This document shows, in pieces, positions 13,479 to 24,150 of a stretch of 64,000 nt of DNA; positions within the stretch are counted from its first letter, which is position 1; the number at the start of each line of letters is the position of its first letter. Source of the DNA: Symsagittifera roscoffensis (Eukaryota > Xenacoelomorpha > Acoela > Convolutidae); assembly GCF_963678635.1 (NCBI RefSeq), contig NC_087071.1, positions 5,967,624 to 6,031,623 of the forward strand, read 5' to 3'. Under the pieces are notes generated by a model. The model searched no databases. It saw only the letters and a program-made list of their open reading frames with translations, and was not told where the DNA came from. Both the position numbers and the translations under genes were made by a program.

Positions 13479-14540
13479 CCAAATTTGATAGTTATTGGCC
13501 AAATTTTTGTCTCCAAACCAATTTTGGTCCGGTTTTTTGCATTGTTTCAGAGCCGTACAGTGCTGCTACGCTGATTTCAATTATTTATAGGCACTTTCAA
13601 TAGAAATTGCGGAAAAAGTCTTTCAGAACCTATATAGGTGGTGAAAAAAGGCCATTTGGACAAACAGGTTTTTGGCGACTTCTCAAAGACTAGCCAACCG
13701 ATCGGGATAATTTTGGTACCATAAGTCGACGTTTTTAACCAATTTTCCGGACCGCAACCGTTTTTGGGTTGATAATTTCGGAAAAGTAAAATTTTTTAGA
13801 ATTTGTTGGTTCGGAGGGTCCAAATTATAGGTAACCCTCCGAGCGGCAGAAAATTTTTTATCCTACTGGGAAGGTTGACCGTGTCAGCCAACCTGGTTTT
13901 AAGTAAGTTACACCGCATTCGGAGGCTGTATCGCGGTAAAATAACCCTTTTTCCTGATTTTTGGGGAACCCTCCGAAGTAACCCTCCGGAGTGACTTAAG
14001 CACCTTAGCAACACTCCTTAGTGGAAATTTTCCACGAGACCCCCCGAGGAAGTTAAAACAACCCCCCATAGAGAATTTAGTTTTTTTTTGAAGATTTCTT
14101 AAGCTAGTTGAAGGCCCTTTTCAAAGATTTGAAAATTTTGGAAGAACCCTCCCAAGTAACCCTTCGGAGCATATTAGGCCTCTTATTGACCCTCCTTAGT
14201 GAGTTAAGGGGGACCCTCCGAAGTCTCTTGGGTGACTAGGGTACCCTCCGAAGTAACCCTCCGGAGTAGGCTAAGTGTTTTAACAACCCTCCGAAGTAAC
14301 CATCCGGAGTGACTTAAACCTCTTAGCAACCCTCCTTATTGAAAACTTAAGGAAACCTTCTGGGGCAACTTGAGAAACGTAAAATATCCATCTAAGGTTG
14401 CGATAAAAGGTCAACTAACAACGGGAGTGCATATTAGGATCATAAGAGCGCATTTGACCCGGAAATTTGTGATAAACTTTGGATTCTAGATCGGGTGTAA
14501 CAGAAGTACCCGAACCAAATTTTTTTTTGTTTGTGATTTT

Positions 14541-14915
14541 AGCTGTGTGGTTGCCTTGAGCTACTTAATAGGAAAGCTCGGGCAATCCGGTAACACATAG
14601 AAGAAGACCTCGGTGAGTGTATTAGGCATTTACACTTTCACTTGAGAAGAGAAGTTGTTCCCTGCTCTCGTGCACTTGGAGCGTTCCGGGTGTGGGGGAG
14701 CTTTTTCATAGAATTTAGAATTTTTTCGATCAGATGTTGCCTTGAGCTACTTAGTAGGACAGCTCGGGCAATCGCAGAACACCTAAAAGAAAACCTTGGT
14801 GGGTGTATTAGGCCGATACACGCTCACTTGAGAGGATTGTGTCCTGGGCTTCGTTCTTTTGGATCGTTCCGACTGAGGGGAGTCTTTTTCTTTAAGACTA
14901 AGTTTTATTGATCTA
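14541..14915 (+). ncRNA. Tandem structured RNA units in leader, copy A
   Basis: Two related units follow one another. Each opens with a hairpin: TTGCC at 14,551-14,555 pairs with GGCAA at 14,581-14,585, and TTGCC at 14,737-14,741 pairs with GGCAA at 14,767-14,771. In both, an inner GAGCT/AGCTC stem is perfect. Downstream stems found intact in copy B are partly mismatched here, as expected of a decaying copy. It is probably a cis element of the genomic RNA (packaging, dimerisation or translation); the role is inferred only from position. Confidence 0.5.
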
Positions 14916-15315
14916 TTTCTGAAGCATCACTGCTTTTTACCAAAGATTGTTTAATTTTAACAAAACAATGACTTGATAAGAGTGTGGCGGTAAATTGATA
15001 CTGACGAAAGGTCGCTGTCACCTGTAGGATATTCTTATCTGATTATCAATTGTGTTTTGTGTATTGCTTATATCTCGAGAAAATTTTGTGATTTTGTTAT
15101 ACTATACAACGGGGTTGAGTTAGCATTATATCAATACTGAGTAGGCCCTGTGTGTAATTTTAGTTGAGTCACTAAGATTGTCATTGAGAAATCTAAGAGA
15201 CATTTTTGATACTTACGAGATCGAAGAGGCAGCTTTACGTATCTTAACTTGAACTTGTTTGCGGTACGTGTGCATTGCCATTTAATTGTACGAGTATTGT
15301 GATTCATTATAAATT

Positions 15316-17335
15316 ATGCAGCGTAGGGATTCGCTTGGAATGACTACTAAGATCCCCAAGCTGAGCAAGGGAAGTACGCGAAAGTTTAGAACTAGGCGTA
15401 GCCAATCTTCGTTTAGCAGTGTTCCGGACGTTTTTGCTGATAACGAATCGACTAAAGGTCGAGCTGATCTTTCAGTGAGCGAAATGAAATTAAGAAGCGA
15501 AAAGAACCTCGATGGCAATCAAGGGCGGAGCGCCGAGGCCGGGCCGGCGAATGAGATGCTCAAGGACCCCTTTGACGAAGGGGAACGAACACTTATTCGA
15601 CCCGTTTTTGAGCCAAGCGAGGACCTCGAACGGGGGGAAGTCGAGAGGACAGAGGAGGCCTCGGAGCATTCCAAGGTCGAGCCTCGAGAGGAAGTATTGT
15701 TCAGGGGAATGTCCAAATCAGAGACTAAGAGTCATAAAAGGAGAAAAGATTTTTCACAACCGACCAATACACACTTTTCTCTGGGAAAGCAGAGCAAGAA
15801 CGCGATGATGTCGAGTATAAGTCCGAGTGAAGAACAAACGGTTTCGAAGGCAAAGAAGAGTTGGAAGTCTCTGTACGATGAGCGCATGGCGTCACTACAA
15901 ACCGAAGGTCTATCTTCCAGTTATGACCTTCCGGAGATAACACACCCGGATGTGAACCTTCACGCCGTGTCCGAGGAACGACATCAGCAGAAAGGCGTTG
16001 TCCACTTCGCCGACCAGGCCAATGTCTGATGGGTTAACCCTGGGAGTATCCTCGACGTTCGACAGATTGATGACCTCGATGGGCAAGCAAAAAGGCGGTG
16101 CGTCATCAAGTACCAGGCTGCAGCCGCAGTTGACCTCATCTTCTCTGGGGCTAACCCCGCCATTGGGGGCAGCTGGCAATATATTGACTGGTCTGGATGA
16201 ACTGAGACGGGACATGACTAAAAGAATCAAGTTGACGAGAGAGCTCACCAGGGTCGAGAGAATTTGAGAGATGAACTGACGCACGTGAAGTCGCAGGCGA
16301 GAGTTGATCAGGCTCAAATGATTCGCAACGCCGATCAATGCCTGGCGGAGAGCCTGGCACAGGCAAACAAGGAGTCAGAGGGAAGAGAGGCTAGGATGAC
16401 AAGAGAGATCGAGCGATTGTTGAACGGTATCGATAATACCTACGCTCATACAATGACTAGCCTGGAAAAAAGGTTAGATGCCAAATATGACCTAATGATG
16501 CGGAAACTTGACGAGATCTTAGGTGGGAGCAATCGGGAGGAGCGTTCCAACCCAAAGAAGTGCTCACACCAGGCGAATGATGGAGATGGTACAGGCAGCT
16601 ATGCCGGGGCCCAGCAGAGTTCGAGAACGAACTACGAATCTAGGAATAGGGAGCGGCCCAGGACAGCCCCATCGAAACCTAGCTGGACGAATCCAGCCCC
16701 GCCGGAAGCAGGTGCTACTCCGGAGACAAGGTTGCCCACTGTGCCACAAGTCAGGTCAATGCCAGATCTGACTACGGTCTCGCAGGACACAACGATGTAT
16801 GCCTCGATGTTTGAACCTCTGAATAGATCCCTCGAAACGTTCATCACCAAGCTCTTGACTTCAACCGAGAGAGGAGAGAGAGGTCAAGAAGGACATTGAA
16901 GAAGGAGTCAGACGGCTGCATTGATACTTGGATAGAGGTGATGAAGTTGCACTTTGAAGAAGAGAGTCTCTCCAAGAAACAGGAATGCAGCGCACTAACG
17001 AGCAACCTGGAGGGTACTGCCCTACATTGTGTAATGGCGAAAAGAGCCAATGAAAGAGACAGCGCTGGCAAGATATTCGACATCCTGCTGAATCGTTTCG
17101 GCTCTGAAGTACGAGGGCACCAGGCTATGGTGAAGTTCGAAAAGAGGCGTCGAAGAGATGACGAATCCATAGACAAATTTTTGGACGACCTTGAATTGCT
17201 TAGGAGGAGAAGCAATCCCGATGAGAGAATATCCGAGCGAAACTTGGCGATAGCTTCGAAGTTCATGGACGGAGTAAAGAGTGAGGAGTTGAAAACGATG
17301 TTAGCCACACACTTCACCTTGTCGCTTGACTAGGT
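15316..17335 (+). pseudogene. gag: gag, matrix/capsid region, copy A (broken)
   Basis: The frame opens at ATG 15,316 with a basic N-terminus (MQRRDSLG..., many R/K/S) also found at the gag start of copy B. A frameshift near 15,957 moves the reading to a second frame (to about 16,267), then back (16,264-16,899), then to a third (16,896-17,333). That last part is the capsid-like region, with GCIDTWIEVM and a conserved helical block ending near SLD. A TAG at 17,331-17,333 replaces a glutamine codon seen in B. The product would be the structural Gag protein that assembles particles and binds genomic RNA. Only the B copy helps define its domains. Confidence 0.85.
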
Positions 17336-18500
17336 ACCCACGCCTGATGGTTTGCGTATGAAGTCACGTGAATACTTGCTCATAAAACCAAGGGCGCAAA
17401 ATCGATACAGCAATTATGGCAACTACAGCGGGACGAACACTGGCGCGAGCTCCAGTTGGCACAAGCCTCGCGACGACAGGGATAAGAGGACGTCATGGGC
17501 GAATTGTGGTTCGATGGACCATCATGTTTCCGCGTGTTCTGCTTACAAACAGAACATGAAGGCAATAAGGCTACTTTCTCGACGACGTCGATGCGACCGA
17601 CGAGGATCATGAAGAGTACGTTAGAGGGCTCATCATGAAATATGGACCGAGGTGCTTGTTCTGTAACTTGGAGGGACACTTCAAGTCGGGCTGCACTCAG
17701 TTTTGGGATGCAGTGGAGGACGCGAAACACCCCGGCCAGAAAGATGCGCTTTCGGGTGTCAAGGCCAGTCGAGCACGTCTGATGAACGAGGCCGAGTCTC
17801 GGAGAAATGAGACGGCACCGAGCACCCTTACGACTAAGAAGGTGAAGACCTTGCCTGACGAGGTGGTAGCCTCGAGCCTGGAGGCAGAGTCGGCCAGCCC
17901 ACTCAAAGTAGATTATGGTTTGGTGGCAAGGAGAGCGTTACAGAATGTCAAACAGGAGCTAGCCACGAAAGAAGTGGAGCAATGGGTAAGGTCGGAACTG
18001 GAAAGCACGGATCTTCGGGAAAAGTTTAACATTTTGAGTAAAACGACGGAAGAAGAGGACAATCAGGAACCCAGAAAGCAGGGACTGAAACTGAATGTCA
18101 TATCTGGTAGAACTTTCGGAATGACGAAAGAAGGGACAAAAATAATGTCCATTATCTCAGTCGCAGGACACCAGGTGGTCAAGAACTTGAGTGAACCATC
18201 CGAGATTACACTAGTCCACCTGGACATTTATGCAGACTACCTGAAGGAGAAAGATCCCAAGCTGGACTCCAGGGCAGTGCGAGCGCTGCTCACGGCAGGA
18301 GGTCCAAGGCTGATGAGAGTGGTTGGTCATTACATAGACTTCCATGGCCCATATCCGATTCTGGTGAATTTGTACGGCATCAACATCTACACAAAAGCTC
18401 ACGTAACTGATGCGAGTGAACAGGTAGGCCGGATATATATTGGCCAAGAAGAGCTGAAGGTGCGACGAATTGGACACAATGCCATGCTTGAACAGGATGC
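17336..18500 (+). pseudogene. gag: gag nucleocapsid and spacer, copy A (broken)
   Basis: The first CCHC zinc knuckle (about 17,500) has lost its leading cysteine: Trp stands where B has Cys. A frameshift follows near 17,565. The second knuckle, CLFCNLEGHFKSGC (about 17,652), is intact at the start of a long frame, 17,635-18,612. That frame runs without a break from the knuckle toward the protease and shows that gag and pol share one frame here. The spacer after the knuckles is about 240 residues and of unknown function, with conserved blocks such as SVAGHQVVKNLSEPSEIT. Confidence 0.8.
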
Positions 18501-19250
18501 GGTCCGATCTGGCAGCACATGTGCTACTTGTGCAGGGCAGACAACTTTCAGTGAAAGGACTGTTAGACACGGGTGCAGTGGTCAGTGTCATGCCAGTCAA
18601 AACCTGGACTGACATGGGCTCTGACAGGTTGGATCTGATACTGACAAACGTCAGACTGGCAGCTGCTAATCAGGGAGCGATCTATATGACAGGACGGACC
18701 CCTATTATATCACTGCAGCTTGGGGGAAGACATCTTTGGATGAGCTTCCTGGTGGTGGAAAATTTGGACGAATCCGATCAATTCATCCTGGGAAGGGATT
18801 TCGTACGCAACTGTGATGTCACGATCGACCTCAACGACGGGTTGATCAGTATCAAGGACCCGGAGAGGAAGTATGAAAAGAAACCTCTTAATAGGATCTT
18901 AATTAACCAGGCTAAGATGCCGATTTTTCTTGATCGAAAAGTGAGATTGAAACCAAACCAAGCCGTGGTAGCGACGTTTAGGATGAGGAATCTAAATGAA
19001 CTCAGCAATGACAGACAGGTATGTCTGGTACCAAATCCAAACAGTAAGAGCTCGGCTATTTTAGGAAGAAGCTTCTCACTCACTCAGAGCGGACTCTGTG
19101 TGAGTGTGTTGTTGAACACAGAAGCAACAACAGTGACAATACAGAGGGGAAAGAAACTTGGCTACGCATTGCCTCTGAACACAGACTTTCAGAGTGTGGA
19201 GAACTTGAAAAATGTCCCTTGCATGCGAACCAAGAATGTATACTGAAGAG
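18500..19250 (+). pseudogene. pol: pol aspartic protease, copy A
   Basis: After a frameshift near 18,515, the frame 18,470-19,246 carries LLDTGAVVSVMP, the DTG active site of a retropepsin, followed by the conserved FILGRDFV block about 65 residues later. This enzyme would cut the Gag-Pol precursor. The domain itself is intact, but it is cut off from gag upstream and from RT downstream (another shift near 19,213). Confidence 0.85.
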
Positions 19251-20860
19251 AGTAAATGAATTGAAATCTTCTAGGAAGTTGTTTTCAATGAAGTCGGAAA
19301 CAGATGATGGGTTGTCTAGTTTTTCGAATTTTCCCGAGAGACCGACAGAAACAGAGTTAGCAGCGAATAAACCGGTCCTACCTGAGATAGAACATTTGAA
19401 GGGTAAAATATCAGACAAGGAACTAGATTCGCTCAGGGCGGTGCTAAGTCGGAACGCAGACGTTTTTTCGAAACATGAGGCCGACATAGGTTGCTGTAAT
19501 TTTGTACAACACGAGATTGAGATAGAAGAGGGCTCGGTACCTCATAGGGAAGGGGCAAGAAGAATGAACCCCCATAAGTCAGAAGCGTGCAGGAAGGAAA
19601 TCGAGATGTTAATGGAGTACGACATGATCGAGCCGTTGAAGTCCCCGTGGGCTTGTGACGTGGTCATGGCTAAAAAGAAAGGGGGCAAGTCAGGTTTTGT
19701 TGTAATTTCCGTTATCTGAACGCAGTGACTATAAAGGACGCATACCCGATTCCCCGCATCGATGAGAGCCTATCCAAGTTGGGGGACGCGAAGTTCTTCA
19801 CGACGTTAGATTTGGGCTCGGCGTTCTGGCAAGTGCCACTCCGAAAGCAAGATCGTGAAAAGACGGGCTTCGCGAGCGAGCTGGGATTGTTCCGGTGCCG
19901 TTCGGATTGTGCAACGCGACGGCCCACGTTCCAGCGACTGATGGCCCAGGCACTCACGAGTGTGACAAAGAAATACGGGAATCTCATCATGTGTTACGTC
20001 AATGATGTCGTGATTGCAACGCCAACCCTGGAGGATCACATAGAGAGGTTAGATGAGGTGTTTACTTGCATGAAGCAGGCGGGATTGAAGTGTAAACCCT
20101 CGAAGTGTGAGATCCTCAGAGACTCCATAAAGTATCTAGGCCGCCTGGTGGATAAGCATGGAGTGAGACCAGATCCCAAAGCGGTCGAAGCGGTTTTGAC
20201 CGGGAAGGCACTCAAGTCAGATACACAATTGATGAGTTTTTTGGGGTTTGGTAACTATTATCGGGAGTTCGTCAAGGGATACGCCGATAAGATATACCCC
20301 ATGCAACAGTTGATGAAAAACAAAGGCAAAAAACTCACTTGGACCGATGAGGCACAAGTTTCATTTGAAAACATTAAACGCGAACTTTGCGAGGCACCAG
20401 CAGAAAAGGGGATGTTTGTGTTTGACATGGATTCATCAGTGGTTGCGATATCAGGCATACTTCACCAAGAGCAAGAGTTGAACGGGAGAACGGTTCTCTG
20501 TCCAATAGCCTACGGAAGTAAGGTCATGAGCGATACCGAGATGACGTAAGGCGCACCAAAAGCGGAAATGTTCGCGGTGATCACTTTCGTGGAAAAAAAC
20601 AGAGCCTACTTGGGGAGTGCTCCCTTCAAGTTGCGTGTGGATAATCGTGCCCTTGCCTGGCTGAAAACCTATTCGATGGACCAAAGTTGTATTAGTCGTT
20701 GGGTCGTGCACCTGGACGGATACCACATGATCATAGAGCACCGTACCCGTGACAAGCATCAAAATGCTGATAGCTTCAGTAAGAAGACAGAATTCTATGA
20801 GCGACTCGAAGAAAAGCAGGCTAACCAAGCGGGGGTCAAAGACGGGTTTTCTTTCCTAAA
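19219..20860 (+). pseudogene. pol: pol reverse transcriptase and RNase H, copy A (inactive)
   Basis: RT motifs are present across frames 19,219-19,719 and 19,725-20,549: DAYPIPRIDESLSKLG, LDLGSAFWQVPL, and the catalytic block at 19,995-20,006. The catalytic block reads YVND, not YVDD, so one of the two metal-binding aspartates is Asn (a G-to-A change). The frame is shifted around 19,695-19,730 and the WKRMPFGLCNAT block near 19,890-19,920 is damaged. A stop at 20,547 separates the RNase H part, which continues in frame 20,568-21,545 with its VDNRALAWLKT block. The RT/RNase H would copy genomic RNA into DNA; this copy cannot. Confidence 0.9.
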
Positions 20861-21975
20861 CAAGGAGACTTACGACAAATTACCACTCACTAGGTGGCTG
20901 GATAAGTCAGGGCACCCTATACCAGGACACCCTGAACTTCCAGTGGAAACGGCCGCCGAGATAAAGATTTTAGCCAGGGGTGAACCCGTTCCACTGGATC
21001 CGCTAGTCCGATCCAATCTGGTACAGCAGGAGCTCACCAGGTTGGGTATAAACAGCACAGCTCTGCTAAATAGGACAGTGAATGTGGCGCCGGACGTCAT
21101 GGGGAAACTTCGTGACTTGCTGGATAGAGAAGTCGACAGACATGATCTTGAGTGGATGGAGACCATGCAGCGATTGACCGTAACTGAGAAAACGGAGAAG
21201 AGGACAGTGGTCATTCGCGGTCAAGATGTGGAACGGGATTGCCGGTCGATAGTGAACCAGCTGGTGACCTCAATGCCGAAGGATGTCTTGTTGAGGACTT
21301 CGTTCACAGAACGTGGGAGACCGACTCCGTTCCAAGTTACTGAGGAAGTCAGGGTCAAGTCGAAATCCAGCTTCACGAGAAAAAGACATTTCACGGATGT
21401 AACAGAAGAGTACGATCCGAGCTCAGATTGCTCTTCCGGGGACGAAACAATGTCCGGGAAGTCGGACACCTTCAGGCCCCTGCAGGACAATTTGTCCGGG
21501 GAGAGGTTGATGAGACCAGCTAGAGACAAAAATTTGTCCGGGTAGTCGGTTTCAAAGCGACCAAAGGACAGAGTTTTGTCTGGGGAGTCAAGAAACATCA
21601 CAGACATATTGGAGCATGATGATGCGGAATCATTCGGCTCAAGTGATGACTCGAGGCCTCAGTCCTGGGACAACACATCCGGGACTACTTCCAAATCTGA
21701 TGTAACGGAGATTGCGATTCATTCCTTGTTGGTGGACTGGAAGCAGCGCGGGCTGGACAGAGAAATGCATCAGGATCCGGACAGAGACAGGTACACCTCC
21801 GACGAGGAGGGCACTGTGGTGGACAATGCCACCGATGAGCTCGAGCTGATAGCAGTCTCGAAACGCCCAACCAGATTGCTGCCACATGGTACGGTCGTCC
21901 GTACCAATCTAGAACCATCTGTGCAGGAAGCGACGCCTTTGAAGAAGATATGATGTGCCAAGTTGATGGACGATG
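20861..21975 (+). pseudogene. pol: pol connection region before integrase, copy A
   Basis: The frame that began at 20,568 continues through a Ser/Asp-rich connector, with a stop (TAG) at 21,543-21,545 inside the 42-bp repeat and another (TGA for Trp) at 21,951-21,953. It includes about 110 bp (around 20,985-21,095) that B lacks. Copy B interrupts the gene directly after GACGATG at 21,975. The integrase of this copy resumes at 52,127. Confidence 0.85.
21451..21619 (+). repeat. 42-bp coding minisatellite in pol, copy A
   Basis: Four units with starts at 21,451, 21,493, 21,535 and 21,577, exactly 42 bp apart. Each carries a version of TGTCCGGGGAG and encodes a 14-residue repeat around LSGES. 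One unit has G-to-T, giving the TAG stop at 21,543. Copy B has five units, so the array length varies within the family. Confidence 0.85.
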
Positions 21976-22228
21976 TGTGCCATTCTGCCGGATGACACAG
22001 CACAACCTTCCCGCGACAGAAAAAAGAGTGACTAAAGGCCTTATGAACAGAAAAGTGTTGCGACGGAGGGTCAGAATGTTCTAGAATTTTTATTTTTAAA
22101 ATTTCGATCGGAAGAAGAACATTTCTGAGAAATAGAAAAAAGACGGCCATTTTGAATAAGACGAAAATCAGAACCACGATAGAGATTGTGAAGAACAGTT
22201 GTATCAGAGACAGAAAAACACGGAGCCT

Positions 22229-22361
22229 CTTATCGTGGCAAGAACACACGATAAGGACCTTAGCGACGGATATTTGTGGAGACGGAGGCTTCAGTGGGGG
22301 GAAGAGAAATACCACGGAACCCTCCCGGGACACGAAATATAGGAGATAAGAGTGTTATCTC
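22229..22361 (+). other. Two stem-loops in LTR
   Basis: CTTATCGTG (22,229-22,237) pairs perfectly with CACGATAAG (22,247-22,255). GAGATAA (22,343-22,349) pairs with TTATCTC (22,355-22,361). In the LTR of copy A the second hairpin keeps pairing with a changed loop (GATAAC-AAC-GTTATC), while the first has decayed. Confidence 0.5.
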
Positions 22362-22543
22362 AAGAAAATCACGGGAGCGGAGGCTTGGTCCCCCAGAGAC
22401 TGTTATATGTGAAGGGACTGTGAAAACTGACTATAACAGCTGCTGTAATGTCCTAGATCTTAATTAACACCGTTATTATTTAATATTTCAGAGCATGAGT
22501 AGATAGAAAAAGGAAAGGGTCAATCCATCTCCAATGGATTTAA

Positions 22544-22550
22544 TATAAAA
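22544..22550 (+). promoter_or_regulatory. Candidate LTR TATA box
   Basis: TATAAAA in the 5' LTR, also present at 45,977 and 51,825, and as TATAGAA at 11,871 in the LTR of copy A. Position is about 570 of 880. Transcription start is not determinable from sequence. Confidence 0.4.
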
Positions 22551-22867
22551 CTGTCACACAAAAACATATAGAAATAGGTGGTTCGAGCCGTGTTTTTAAT
22601 GACAATCACGTAGTTTGAGGATCCGAGACTCAGCTATGTGGTTGTGTTCGCATGCAAACGAAAGCTGATCAAAAGTCGTTTGACTGATGGCCTAAAAATG
22701 GTAACTTTTTACTTTGCCCTAAACAGACCAGAAAATCAACTGGCAAGGTCGAGACGGTGAAAAACGAGTAGAATTAAGGTAACTGACGACTGCCAGTCGT
22801 TAATAGGTACTTTTTCTACGCTCCGTCGCTGTGTGATATTTGGGCGAATGTTACATAGACGTTTTTA

Positions 22868-22886
22868 TGGCGCTCCTGGGTGGGCC
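22868..22886 (+). other. Candidate tRNA primer binding site, copy B
   Basis: TGGCGCTCCTGGGTGGGCC starts 12 nt after the CA end of the LTR, an unusually large gap for a PBS (commonly 0-5 nt). The TGG start is complementary to a tRNA CCA end. Copy A has the same site with one change. Primer identity is unverified, possibly tRNA-Arg. Confidence 0.4.
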
Positions 22887-24083
22887 TGTTAAAGGCATGA
22901 AACCATCATGATCAGCAAGCGTTTCAGCGACGTACCCTCCGCTCCGGGCGTATGCCCGAGTTAGAGGCCTTAATGACCGTTATTGTACTAGGGGGAAGGT
23001 GCGTACCCTCCGTCTAGTGCAATTTAGCTTTTTAACTTAGTTAACACCGAAAATTCCGGGGGCCGGAGGGTTAGGTGGGAAATCTAGAGCCCGCTTGTCC
23101 TGAGGTCCCAGGACCAAAAACAACTAAAGAGAAAGCGTAAAACCAAACAAAAATAGTGTATAACCAAGAAAAAGCCAAAAACATTTTTATATAAAGACAA
23201 AAAAGTACAAAAAACAGTAAAAAAATCCAAAAAAGACACAAAAAAAAGTAAAAAACGTAAAGTGACAGTTTATATGTTATTTCCGGACGAGATGTGATCT
23301 GACCTTCCTATTTGTTGTTGTTTCAGATTGATTCATATCGTTTCTGATAGAAAGATTGTGTGTTTTGGTGAAGGGTTGGATACCCTCCCTCGAGTGTAAT
23401 TTGAGTGTTTAAGCACGTTAATGGTGATTTTGCCGGTGGCCGGAGGGTAGAGTGGCAAGCTGATCAACGTGTTCCACACTCAACAGGGACATCAAGGACA
23501 ACATCCGCAACGACTGTTGGGTATCGTTGAAGCAATTTTAGTATCGTTCGGGTACTATTTCTTTAAAACTTAAGTGGTGGGGGGCACGATTGGCGCGGTC
23601 CGATTGTACCCTCCATCGATTACAAATTTCCGAGTTAAGGGTCTTAATTCGGATATTTTGGTGCAAAGGAGGGTATAGTACTATTCATTAACGACTATTA
23701 ATAGATTATTATCCTTATTATATATTACTTATCTCCTATTTAGACCCAAGAAACACCCATTTTTTGTCGAAAATTACCAATTTTCGACCAAACCGTAGAC
23801 CCCCAAATTTTCGGATATCCGAGCTTTTCCGATAGGCAAAAAGCTTTTATATAGAGAGTAGCTACGTAGTTCGATCCCCTTCACTAAGGAAACCGCGTGA
23901 GCAAAGATTCAGTAGAAGTTAGAAAAACGAGAATTTTTCGACCAAAATTTTGATAATTTTCTGTATTTTGTCAATCTGTTTTGGGGATCGAGTTTTTGAG
24001 TTTTTAGAGTTAGAGCAATAAAATTTTTTGCGTTAGGAGCGTGCTAGCATAACGTGCTAGGTTACTAGAGAAATTTTTGGGTA

Positions 24084-24150
24084 ACCCTCCGAGTAGCTCC
24101 GTGGATAGAGCTAACGACTTAAGGTTTGGAAAAGGAAGGAATCGGAGGGT
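24084..24150 (+). other. tRNA-like fold in leader, copy B
   Basis: ACCCTCCGA at 24,084-24,092 pairs perfectly over nine bases with TCGGAGGGT at 24,142-24,150. Inside is TAGCTCCGTGGATAGAGC, very close to a canonical tRNA D-arm (GCTC stem 24,096-24,099 with GAGC 24,108-24,111, GG in the loop). No recognisable T-arm and no clear anticodon arm, so it is tRNA-like, not a tRNA gene. Confidence 0.5.

Larger units (their letters stand above)
12185..15315 (+). other. Long untranslated leader of copy A
   Basis: About 3.1 kb lies between the LTR and the gag start, and it aligns with 22,856-25,971 in copy B. No long frame is shared between the copies, so I treat it as untranslated RNA. It holds a tRNA-like fold (13,412-13,478), a crowd of ACCCTCC motifs mainly between 13,800 and 14,345, and a tandem pair of structured RNA units (14,541-14,915). 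Confidence 0.75.
11296..21975 (+). mobile_element. Copy A of giant Ty3/Gypsy element, 5' part
   Basis: This is the left part of an older copy: 5' LTR, long leader, and a decayed gag-protease-RT-RNase H region. It ends exactly where the LTR of copy B begins inside pol and continues at 52,127 on the other side of B. The same domain order and leader motifs occur in B, so both belong to one family. Its frames carry many shifts and stops, and its RT active site is altered, so it is a dead copy. The right LTR is expected about 650-700 bp beyond the window, judging by the matching segment in B. Confidence 0.9.
21976..22855 (+). repeat. 5' LTR of copy B
   Basis: 880 bp, TG...CA ends (TGTGCCATTC...GAATGTTACA). 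It matches 45,409-46,288 with about three differences seen by eye and 51,248-52,126 with a few more. TATAAAA at 22,544-22,550 is a candidate core promoter, which would put R and U5 in the last ~280 bp. Two stem-loops lie upstream of it (22,229-22,255 and 22,343-22,361). Confidence 0.95.

Noticed and set aside
15910-16338. Minus-strand frames opposite gag and pol (also 26,892-27,425, 33,406-33,699 and others)
   Set aside because: Antisense shadows of GC-richer coding sequence. They lack motifs, and they recur in A and B only because the sense strand is conserved.
24084-24150. A host tRNA gene
   Set aside because: D-arm and acceptor-like stem only; no T-loop TTCRA and no clear anticodon arm. 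It is kept inside both element leaders, so it belongs to the element.
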